From: Acidobacteriota bacterium
GTDB lineage: Bacteria > Acidobacteriota > Vicinamibacteria > Vicinamibacterales > UBA2999
Assembly: GCA_003222635.1 (NCBI GenBank)
Contig: QHWQ01000140.1
Span: 3,346-59,520 of the forward strand
Direction: 5' to 3'
Length of the DNA stretch: 56,175 nucleotides
In this document: piece by piece, positions 48,446-56,175 of the stretch
Layout: every line of letters begins with the position of its first letter
Numbering within the stretch: the stretch's first letter is position 1
Notes under the pieces: model-generated
What the model saw: only the letters and a program-made list of their open reading frames with translations
What the model was told of the DNA's origin: nothing
The model's database searches: none
Made by a program: the position numbers and the translations under genes

Positions 48446-49490
48446 ATAGCTTGAGGAAGGTCCTGGCGAAGAGCGACGAGGTGACGTCGCCGTTCTGCAG
48501 CGAGAACGGCTCGCTGAGGCCGTCGCTGTTGGCGAGAAGGATCAGCGTGACGTGGCGCGACGGCACCTTGAGATAGAGCGACGAGTAGGCGCCCACCGTG
48601 CTGCCGAACTGCCAGTAGATCGTCTCGCCGTTATAGGTCTGCACGAACCAGCCGAGGCCCGTCGGCAGTCCCGACTGCCGGCTCCACATCGCCGCCATGG
48701 TCTCGCGATGCAGGAAGTTGGCGCCGTCGAGCGCCGCATCGAACTTCGCGAGGTCGGCGGCCGTGGAGATGGCGCCCGTCGCGGCGTTCACGGACTTGTT
48801 AATCGTGCTGTTGGCCGACACCGTGTTGCCGCTGACCTTGTAGGGAACCGCGAGGCGCCTCAACACGCCGCCGAAGCGATCGAGCTGCGACGCGCTGAAC
48901 TGCACCCGATCGTCGGCGGACTGGTCATCGACGTTCTGCGCTGGGACCGAGTCGTACATGCCGAGCCGCTCGAAGAGGCGCAAGTCGAGCGCCTGGCGGA
49001 AGGGCATCAAATCCTTCTGAATGCACGTCTCCGCGACGCCCGTGAGGAACGCGTAGCGGCTCTGATCGTATTTGAACGTGCGGTCGCTCGAGCGATGAGT
49101 CAGCGCGTCGCGGATCGTGATGGATCCGTCGGGCGCCATCAGCGCGCGCTGCTGGATGCGATCGTCGAGCGAGACGTGGTTGTTCTCGACGCAGCCTTCG
49201 AGCAGCAGCGCGGACGAGAACGTCTCCGTCAAACCAGAGATGTGGTACGGCGTGTCGACGCGCGGGCGAACCGCGTGCTCGACGTCGGCGAAGCCGAGAC
49301 CCGTGCTCCAGACGAGGCGTTCATTCTGGACGATGGCGGCGGACAGACCGGGGATGTTCGCCTGGACGCGCAAAGCGTCGAGGTAGCGCTCGAAGAGCGA
49401 GAAGGTCAGCTCCTGCTGCGCGGACGCACTTCGGGCGAGCGTGACCGACACGAGCACCGCGAGCAACGCGATTCTAGTGATACGACTCAT
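48435..49490 (-). CDS. Secreted beta-lactamase-fold protein lacking catalytic residues
   Basis: Serine-hydrolase (class C beta-lactamase/esterase family) fold of 351 residues with signal peptide (to about SASA24). PGLSAAIVQNERLVWSTGLG and FADVEHAVRPRVDTPYHISG align with family starts. At the SxxK position the sequence reads SGLTETF (85-91), where relatives have SVTKxF, so both serine and lysine are replaced (G86, E89). The later tyrosine motif is YDQ instead of YSN. The fold remains (SLDDRIQQ, LTHRSSDRT, GLGWFVQTYNGE). It is probably a binding or structural pseudoenzyme rather than an active hydrolase. Confidence 0.82.
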   Translation of the reverse strand: MSRITRIALLAVLVSVTLARSASAQQELTFSLFERYLDALRVQANIPGLSAAIVQNERLVWSTGLGFADVEHAVRPRVDTPYHISGLTETFSSALLLEGCVENNHVSLDDRIQQRALMAPDGSITIRDALTHRSSDRTFKYDQSRYAFLTGVAETCIQKDLMPFRQALDLRLFERLGMYDSVPAQNVDDQSADDRVQFSASQLDRFGGVLRRLAVPYKVSGNTVSANSTINKSVNAATGAISTAADLAKFDAALDGANFLHRETMAAMWSRQSGLPTGLGWFVQTYNGETIYWQFGSTVGAYSSLYLKVPSRHVTLILLANSDGLSEPFSLQNGDVTSSLFARTFLKLFVG

Positions 49491-49638
49491 GGCCTCGGGG
49501 CTGGGAACCTGATGAGATCATACATCCCCGTTTGATTGGACTGTGCAGCACCAAGGTTCCTGTGTTACATTTTCGGCAACTTTGCGCATGACGGTTAGTG
49601 TCCGGCGGCTGGTGAGGCGTTTGCTGCGTACATCCGAT

Positions 49639-50175
49639 ATGAGGATCGTGCGGAGCGTCGTTCTCGCCGTTATTCTCATCGTTGCAACAGTTTCCGTTTC
49701 CGCCGCTGAAGGCGTTCGCATCGTCCCGCTGGTGCGTGATGACGCGGTTCTGGTGTCGTTCGAGCTGACCGACGGCTACACGCCGGCGGTGAAGGACGCC
49801 GTCCACAGCGGACTGAAAACGACATTTACTTACGAAATTGAGCTGCGGCAGGACGTGCCCGCGTGGGTGGACCGGACGATCGCCGCGTCCGTGATCACCA
49901 ACACCGTGCAGTACGACAACCTGACCCGGCGCGCGACGCTGACGCGCACGCTCGACGGCCATGTCGAGTCCACGGAGACGACCGAGGATGAAGCCGTCAT
50001 CCGGCAGTGGATGACGACGTTCCAGAAGATGCCGCTGTTCAAGACGGCGGACCTCGAGACCAACCGCGAGTACTACGTGCGGGTGAAGGCGACGGCGCGG
50101 CCGACCAACGGGTCGATGCTGTGGCCGTGGGGATCGGGCATCTCCGGCATGACGAAATTTACCTTCCTTCGCTAG
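49639..50175 (+). CDS. DUF4390 protein
   Basis: Exported protein of 178 residues counted from ATG 49639, which gives a good signal peptide (MRIVRSVVLAVILIVATVSV, ending SAA). The body has VSFELTDGYTPAVKDAVHSG, TTFTYEIELRQDVPAWVDRT and EYYVRVKATARP, with a C-terminal MLWPWGSGISGMTKFTF. These match DUF4390, proteins often found near nitrogen-regulation sensor genes but of unknown function. An earlier in-frame start at 49543 would lengthen the N-terminus without adding conserved sequence. Confidence 0.75.
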   Translation: MRIVRSVVLAVILIVATVSVSAAEGVRIVPLVRDDAVLVSFELTDGYTPAVKDAVHSGLKTTFTYEIELRQDVPAWVDRTIAASVITNTVQYDNLTRRATLTRTLDGHVESTETTEDEAVIRQWMTTFQKMPLFKTADLETNREYYVRVKATARPTNGSMLWPWGSGISGMTKFTFLR

Positions 50176-50179
50176 CGAT

Positions 50180-50207
50180 CTCCCAATCTCCAACTTCCAA
50201 CTCCCAA
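50180..50207. repeat. Four-copy heptamer array (CTTCCAA-type)
   Basis: Twenty-eight bases as four heptamers: CTCCCAA, TCTCCAA, CTTCCAA, CTCCCAA. It occupies the gap between the DUF4390 stop and the ACT-like gene. The same unit recurs at 52430-52457. Confidence 0.9.
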
Positions 50208-50226
50208 GCGGACTAGAATCTGCCGC

Positions 50227-50685
50227 ATGGCTGATTCTGTGCGTCTTGTCGATTACTTCTACGTCACCATCCCCAACAAAGCCGGTGAGGGCGCGCGGCT
50301 GCTCCAGACGCTGCAGCAGGCGCGGGTGAACCTGCTCGCGTTCTCGGCGTTTCCGCAGGGGCGGAAGGCGCAGGTCGACTTCGTCCCCGAGGATGCGGCG
50401 GCGTTCCGTGCCGCGGCGAAGAAGGCGAAGTGGAAGGTCGTCGGGCCGAAAAAGGTGTTCCTGGTGCAGGGCGACGATCGGCTGGGCGCGTGCGCGGATC
50501 TGATCGGCGCGCTGGCGCGCGCGGGCATCAACGTCATCGCGTGGGATGCCGTCGCCGTGCACGGGCGCTACGGGGCGATCTTCTGGGTGGCGCCGAAGGA
50601 CACCAAGAAGACGCAGAAGGTGATCAACTCGATGATGGTGCAGATCGATCCCGTCGCCGCCGCCATCGCGACGCTGGGACCGTAG
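50227..50685 (+). CDS. Tandem ACT-like domain protein
   Basis: A 152-residue cytosolic protein with two ACT-like halves: VDYFYVTIPNKAGEGARLLQ to about 70, and VFLVQGDDRLGACADLIGAL from about 80. Each has the beta-alpha-beta start of ACT domains, which bind amino acids or other small ligands. No catalytic domain is attached, so it is probably a sensor or regulator. Direct role unknown; genes nearby do not explain it. Confidence 0.72.
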   Translation: MADSVRLVDYFYVTIPNKAGEGARLLQTLQQARVNLLAFSAFPQGRKAQVDFVPEDAAAFRAAAKKAKWKVVGPKKVFLVQGDDRLGACADLIGALARAGINVIAWDAVAVHGRYGAIFWVAPKDTKKTQKVINSMMVQIDPVAAAIATLGP

Positions 50686-50794
50686 GTATCGCGGCGGCTG
50701 GTTGCCGCGTGCATCGAATCCAGGGCATGGCGCACGCACGACGAGTGACCTTATCTGTCACGCGCGCTTTCTACTCTCGCGATGGAGGATGGAC

Positions 50795-51016
50795 ATGTCC
50801 TGTATCGCGCATCGATTCGACAACCGCCGCACCCGAGGACGGGTGCTATGTTTCGAGTGCTACCGGGCGAGGTTCGATCGTCCCGAGCGCCTGCGAATGC
50901 CCGTCCTCACGTTCCCGCGCGTTCTTACCGAGCGCGAGCTGGCGCACCGGCGCCAGATGCTCGCGCACCTCGGAACCAAGGACCGTGCATCATCCGGCCC
51001 CCTGCAAACCGCATAG
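50795..51016 (+). CDS. Tiny cysteine-containing protein
   Basis: A 73-residue protein that I do not recognise. MSCIAHRFDNRRTRGRVLCF leads into ECYRARFDRPERLRMP; the CFEC pair, with an N-terminal Cys and His, could form a zinc site. A basic helical tail follows (RELAHRRQMLAHLGTK). GGAGG lies six bases before the ATG at 50795; an alternative ATG is 6 bp upstream. Charge and size suggest a nucleic-acid-binding or adapter role, which is speculative. Confidence 0.5.
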   Translation: MSCIAHRFDNRRTRGRVLCFECYRARFDRPERLRMPVLTFPRVLTERELAHRRQMLAHLGTKDRASSGPLQTA

Positions 51017-51046
51017 AATCGCGGGCGCTCATCCCCAGGAGCGCCG

Positions 51047-52033
51047 ATGCATCACGGAGACGTCTCGCCCGAGATCGCCAAGGGTCTGCTTGCGCTGAAG
51101 AAGCGCCTCGCGGCCGCCAAAATCGCCTCGTCCAGGCTTGACGAGACCATCAACCTTGCCGTCTGGAACATCCGCGAGTTCGGCAAGGTGCATCGGACGA
51201 TCCCGGCGATTCACTACATCGCGGAAATCCTCGGCCAGTTCGACCTGATCGCGATGGTGGAGCTGCGGAAGGACCTGTCCGATCTCGGCAAGGTCCTCTG
51301 GTTCCTCGGCCCGACCTGGGACGTCGTCTATTCGGATTGGATTGACGACCCCGGCGGCAACGACGAGCGCGTGGCGTTCCTCTTCGATCGCCGGGCGGTG
51401 ACTTTCAACGGCCTCGCGGCGGAAATCGACGCGCCGCGGACGGCGAAGGCAAAGGAATATCTTGCGGAGCTGTCATTCTGGCGCGCTCCGTACATGGCAT
51501 CGTTCCGCTCGGGCAACTTCGATTTCATTCTCATCGCGACGCACACGCGCTGGGGCGACAGCATCGAGGCGCGCCGCGCGGAGCTGCAGCTGCTGGCGGA
51601 CTGGATCGACACGCGCTTTGCGAGCGACTTCGTCGAGGACCACGACCTCGTCGTGATGGGCGACTTCAACATCCCCAAGCTGGACGACACACTCTTCAAG
51701 GCACTCACGAGCCGCGGGCTGATGATTCCCGAGTGCCTGCGGATATTGAAAGTGGGCGACCGCGTGATTGGCGGCTCGAACCTGGGCGCGGACGCGCGCT
51801 ACGACCAGATCCTGCATCTGCCGACGATGAAGAGCCGGTTCAACAACAACGGCGGCGCGGTCGATTTCTGGATCAGCGACGCCAGGATCGACGAGCTGTT
51901 CCCTGGATCGAACTACTCGCGCGACAAGTTCACGTTCCAGCTCTCCGATCATTTCCCGGTGTGGGCGCAGATCAACATCGACATCGACGGCCCGCGCCTC
52001 ACACAGATCGTCCAGGACGCGAAAAACAAATAA
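51047..52033 (+). CDS. Endonuclease/exonuclease/phosphatase (EEP) family protein
   Basis: A 328-residue cytosolic Mg2+-dependent hydrolase of the DNase I fold. Family motifs in order: INLAVWNIREFG, DLIAMVELRKDL (with the metal glutamate), LIATHTRWGDS, VVMGDFNIPKLD (near 205), RYDQILHLP and the closing QLSDHFPVWAQI (SDH). It could be a nuclease or a phosphodiesterase acting on other substrates. No signal peptide. It ends 1 bp from the end of the convergent DUF6152 gene. Confidence 0.85.
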   Translation: MHHGDVSPEIAKGLLALKKRLAAAKIASSRLDETINLAVWNIREFGKVHRTIPAIHYIAEILGQFDLIAMVELRKDLSDLGKVLWFLGPTWDVVYSDWIDDPGGNDERVAFLFDRRAVTFNGLAAEIDAPRTAKAKEYLAELSFWRAPYMASFRSGNFDFILIATHTRWGDSIEARRAELQLLADWIDTRFASDFVEDHDLVVMGDFNIPKLDDTLFKALTSRGLMIPECLRILKVGDRVIGGSNLGADARYDQILHLPTMKSRFNNNGGAVDFWISDARIDELFPGSNYSRDKFTFQLSDHFPVWAQINIDIDGPRLTQIVQDAKNK

Positions 52034-52034
52034 C

Positions 52035-52418
52035 CTACGGCGCGCTGGTCGCGGTCGCGGCGACGAGCTTCTGTCCGCCCGGAAGGACGACGGTCAGCAG
52101 ACGTCCGATCGGCTGGCCGTTCTTGACGGGCTCGAGCGTGACCGTCACCTCGTCGCCGGCCTTGAACGACATCCGCGACCACCCCCGCGACGTCATCGTC
52201 GTCGGATTCTGCGTTTCAACGGCCCAGTTGCGGACTGTTCCCGTCTGGTCCTTCGCATCGAACTGCAGGAAGCAGTGCGGATTGCTCCAGATCCACTCCG
52301 TGACGGTGCCCTTCAGCGTGACCTCCTTGCCGGTGTCGAGCGCCGCCGCGCCGTGATGCGCGAGGAGCGGAGCCGACACGAGCAGGATCCCCAGGACCGC
52401 CATGCTCATCTTTCGCAT
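52035..52418 (-). CDS. Secreted DUF6152 protein
   Basis: A 127-residue exported protein. The signal peptide is MRKMSMAVLGILLVSAPLLA. The mature part starts HHGAAALDTGKEVTLKGTVT, followed by EWIWSNPHCFLQFDAKDQTG and the closing PIGRLLTVVLPGGQKLV, typical of the DUF6152 family. It is a small OB-like beta-barrel, and the N-terminal HH could bind metal. Function unknown. It shares its strand with the 264-residue gene upstream and probably forms an operon with it. Confidence 0.8.
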   Translation of the reverse strand: MRKMSMAVLGILLVSAPLLAHHGAAALDTGKEVTLKGTVTEWIWSNPHCFLQFDAKDQTGTVRNWAVETQNPTTMTSRGWSRMSFKAGDEVTVTLEPVKNGQPIGRLLTVVLPGGQKLVAATATSAP

Positions 52419-52429
52419 CGTGACCCTCT

Positions 52430-52457
52430 CTTCCCACTTCCAACTTCCAACTTCTTA
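52430..52457. repeat. Four-copy heptamer array (CTTCCAA), second site
   Basis: Heptamers CTTCCCA, CTTCCAA, CTTCCAA, CTTCTTA. It lies in the gap between the two minus-strand genes and its last unit contains the TAA stop of the upstream 264-residue gene. Confidence 0.88.
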
Positions 52458-53249
52458 CTTCGTTTTCGCCTGGCTCGCGATGACGCGCCTGTAGGCGGCG
52501 GCCTCGGAGGCCGACGGAATCATCTCCATCAGATCGCTGCCGTCCGGCATCAGGTTGATCTTCAGCTTGTCGACCGCCATCCACGGCTTCGTGTAGATGG
52601 CCGGATCGTCCAGCGTGACCGTCAGCTCCATCGTCTGACGATTCACGCGGTGATAGCGCTCTTCCACCTTCAGGTTGTTGCTGTGCGGATTGCCCGCGTT
52701 ATCGAGCCACGTGCGGTCGTCCGTGCCGACGCTGTTGACGACCAGCGTGGTATCGTCCACCCAGCGGCCCACCGAGTAGCCGTACCAGCGCGGATCGGGA
52801 TTGGCGGGAAGCGCGCGGCCGTCGGTCCAGATGACGCGCCACCGCTTCTCGAACATGTAGAGGATCAGCACCTGGTTCGGCGTCTGCACGATCTGGAACG
52901 GCCGCAGCTCGTACATCACGATGCGTGGAAAGCCGGTCGGATCGCCCATCGTCGACAGCGGATCGTTGTCGTCGGTGACCTGCACGAGCCGGGTGCCGTT
53001 GCCCGGGTGGTTGGCCTTGGCCATCTCCTCGCCGCGAGGGGTGAACGGGGCGGCGATATGTCCCGTCGGCTGAATGCCGCCGTTTCCCGCATCCCAGGTG
53101 CCCGAGAGATCGCGGCGCGGCGCCGGTCCCGCGGGCCCGGCGGGCGGCCCGGACAAGCCTGCATTGTTCCAGGGTTTCGTCTGGGCGTATGGAAACGCCG
53201 CGGCGAGCATCGCCGCCAACAACGCGAGAAAAACGAGGCGTGGCCGCAT
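52455..53249 (-). CDS. Secreted protein of unknown function
   Basis: A 264-residue exported protein (signal MRPRLVFLALLAAMLAAAFP, ending YAQ). A Pro/Gly-rich segment is followed by RRDLSGTWDAGNGGI and conserved-looking beta sequence (IVMYELRPFQIVQTPNQVLI, GYSVGRWVDDTTLVVNSVGT, ELTVTLDDPAIYTKPW). The pattern is that of small secreted acidobacterial proteins often found beside DUF6152 genes, as here; that pairing is from memory, not checked. A perfect AGGAGG lies eight bases before the ATG, downstream of a palindromic promoter. Confidence 0.75.
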   Translation of the reverse strand: MRPRLVFLALLAAMLAAAFPYAQTKPWNNAGLSGPPAGPAGPAPRRDLSGTWDAGNGGIQPTGHIAAPFTPRGEEMAKANHPGNGTRLVQVTDDNDPLSTMGDPTGFPRIVMYELRPFQIVQTPNQVLILYMFEKRWRVIWTDGRALPANPDPRWYGYSVGRWVDDTTLVVNSVGTDDRTWLDNAGNPHSNNLKVEERYHRVNRQTMELTVTLDDPAIYTKPWMAVDKLKINLMPDGSDLMEMIPSASEAAAYRRVIASQAKTK

Positions 53250-53278
53250 GGCAGAAACCTCCTGCAGGACGTGCGCGA

Positions 53279-53292
53279 ATTATACGTATAAT
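53279..53292. promoter_or_regulatory. Palindromic bidirectional promoter core
   Basis: The perfect 14-bp palindrome ATTATACGTATAAT puts a consensus -10 box, TATAAT, on each strand: plus at 53287-53292, minus at 53284-53279. It sits midway between divergent start codons at 53249 and 53317. Ribosome sites follow at proper distance on both sides. No consensus -35 is visible on either strand. It may also be an operator. Confidence 0.6.
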
Positions 53293-53316
53293 CCGGCGCA
53301 TTCCGGAGAACACATC

Positions 53317-54953
53317 ATGCGCCAGATAGCGGTTGTCGCGACGGTCGCGTTGCTCCTGCTCGTTACGGTCCATCCACGAGCGCAGGCGCCCACGTTGAAC
53401 AGGGAAATCGCCCCGATGCTGCCGGTCAAGCAGATCGCGTATCTCAGGGCATCGAACGCCGAATCGCTCGACCACTTCGCGTGCGGCGGCGGAAATCAGG
53501 GCCACACGGGCACGTCGATCGGGATGAGCGGCGACGGCCAGACGCTGGCCGTCGGCGCGCCGTTCGAGAGCGGAGGCTCGCGAGGGATCAACGGGAATCA
53601 GAACGACAACTCGATGTATGCGGCGGGCGCTGTGTACGTCTTCACGCGTAATGGCAATGCGTGGACGCAGCAGGCGTACGTCAAGGCTTCCAATCCCGGC
53701 GTCAACGATCATTTCGGATCGTCGGTGGCGCTGAGCCGCGACGGCAACACGATGGCGGTCGCCGCGCACTGGGAATCGAGCGCCGCGACGGGCGTCAACG
53801 GCAACCAGAATGACGACTCCATCCCGCAGGCCGGGGCCGTCTACGTGTTCACGCGCACCGGGACAACGTGGACGCAGCAGGCGTATATCAAGGCGTCGAA
53901 CACGGGCAAGGCCGACGAGGGGAACACGCCCGGCGACGGCGATCAGTTCGGCTTCTCGCTGGCGCTGAGCGGCGACGGCAACACGCTGGCGGCCGGCGCG
54001 ATCACCGAAGACAGCGCCGCGCAGGGGATCAACGGCAACGACAAGGACGACAGCGCACTGTCCGCGGGCGCGGTCTATGTGTTCTCACGCACGGGCACGA
54101 CATGGCGGCAGCAGGCGTACGTCAAGCCCGCGACCAACGAGGCGGGCGATCTCTTCGGCTTTTCGGTGGGGCTCAGCTACGACGGCAGCACGCTGGCCGC
54201 GGCGGCGTTCAACGAGAGTACTTCGGGGCGCGGCATCAATCCGCCGCACGACAACAAGTTCGGCCAGTCTGGCGCGCTCTTCGTCTTCACGCGGCAGAAC
54301 GGGAGCTGGAGCCAGCAGGCGTTCATCAAGGGCTCGCGCAGCGAGCCGAGCGACGGGTTCGGCTATGCGACGTCGATCAGCTCCGACGGCAACACGATCG
54401 CCGTCGGCGTGGGCGACGAGTCGTGCCTGACGCCGGGGATCGATCCGCCCGGCTGCGCGGACGATGCGCCGCCGGGACGGGGCGCGAACATCTGGGCGGG
54501 CGCGGCGTACGTGTTCGTCCGCAATGGGACGACGTGGAGCGAGCAGTCGTTCATCAAGGCGCCCAACGCGCGGCCGTACAGCTCGTTCGGCGCCAGGCTG
54601 GCGCTGAGCGGCGACGGCAACTCGCTGGCGGTCACTTCCTACCTCGAGGACAGTGCGGGGCGCGGCATCCGGCCGCCGAACCTGCGGCAGTTCCTGATCC
54701 AGGAAGTCTTCAACGCGTGGCGGGAGCACAAGGACGAGGCCGAGGAATCCGGCGCGGCGTATCTCTTCACTCGCACCGCGGGGAAGTGGACGGCGGGCGC
54801 CTACATCAAGGGTGACAACACCGACGCGGGCGACGAGTTCGGCAGCGCGGTGGCGCTCAACGACGATGGGCACACGTTCGTCGTCGGCGCGCATCAGGAG
54901 GACGGGCCGAACAACGCGGTGGCCGACTCGGGCGCGGCCTATGTGTTCGCGTA

Positions 54954-54957
<4 letters not shown>
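53317..54957 (+). CDS. Secreted FG-GAP (integrin-like) beta-propeller protein
   Basis: A 546-residue exported protein with signal MRQIAVVATVALLLLVTVHP. Seven FG-GAP-like blades repeat a D-x-F-G/SVALS-DG-NT-LAVGA pattern with AGAVYVFTRNG strands: for example HFGSSVALSRDGNTMAVAAH, QFGFSLALSGDGNTLAAGAI, LFGFSVGLSYDGSTLAAAAF, SFGARLALSGDGNSLAVTSY, EFGSAVALNDDGHTFVVGAH. Each blade ends with an AGAVYVF-type strand and a W-Q/S-QQAYVKA segment. It should form a seven-bladed propeller binding calcium and another protein or sugar. It ends with a 4-bp overlap with the DEAD-box gene. Confidence 0.88.

Positions 54958-56175
<1,218 letters not shown>

Overview
GC-rich bacterial chromosome segment of about 56 kb with Gram-negative architecture. 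It carries a TonB-dependent receptor, small outer-membrane beta-barrels, lipoproteins, a tripartite RND efflux system, a secretin and several secreted proteins. An HspR-controlled chaperone operon in a Gram-negative, a complete Tad pilus cluster, carboxypeptidase-like regulatory domains on the receptor, PD40 and M28 hydrolases and a secreted DUF6152 protein together suggest an acidobacterium of the Vicinamibacteria type. That placement is an inference from gene content; no rRNA or tRNA gene is visible.

Layout. 1-4.8 kb: an ArnT/PMT-type membrane glycosyltransferase cut by the left edge, a CoA-binding protein, rho, a CDGSH iron-sulfur protein and a glycine-zipper lipoprotein. 4.9-10 kb: the branched-chain amino-acid operon ilvB-ilvN-ilvC-ilvD. 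10-14.8 kb, minus strand: a short coiled-coil protein with a DnaA/Hda-like ATPase, a PAP2 phosphatase with a beta-barrel, and a TonB-dependent receptor broken by a 19-bp tandem duplication. 14.8-20.8 kb, minus strand: hspR-dnaJ-clpB-ftsH behind a good HspR-type operator that overlaps the promoter. 20.8-24.5 kb: a TerC-family membrane protein, an M28 peptidase and a PD40 propeller protein. 24.6-33.6 kb: class A penicillin-binding protein, soluble hybrid histidine kinase, then RND adaptor, pump and an outer-membrane channel gene carrying an internal deletion. 33.7-44.7 kb: Tad pilus cluster (secretin, Flp pilin, TadE-like, CpaB, TadG-like, TadZ, TadA, TadB, TadC, TadD-like), with a probable deletion fusing tadE to cpaB. 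44.7-56.2 kb: PKD lipoprotein, small membrane protein, M48 protease, beta-barrel, a serine-hydrolase-fold protein lacking its catalytic residues, DUF4390, an ACT-like protein, a tiny cysteine protein, an EEP-family hydrolase, DUF6152 with a partner, an FG-GAP protein and a DEAD-box helicase cut by the right edge.

The most unusual material is between genes. A dispersed palindromic repeat occurs three times. Short tandem arrays with 7- or 8-bp periods occur at four intergenic sites. Two genes share a near-identical leader. A perfect 14-bp palindrome places a consensus -10 box on each strand between divergent genes. All six convergent gene ends overlap or abut within 1 bp. Three coding-sequence disruptions (receptor, efflux channel, tadE/cpaB) could be real decay or switching, or assembly errors. 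I see no phage, IS element, CRISPR array or defence island.
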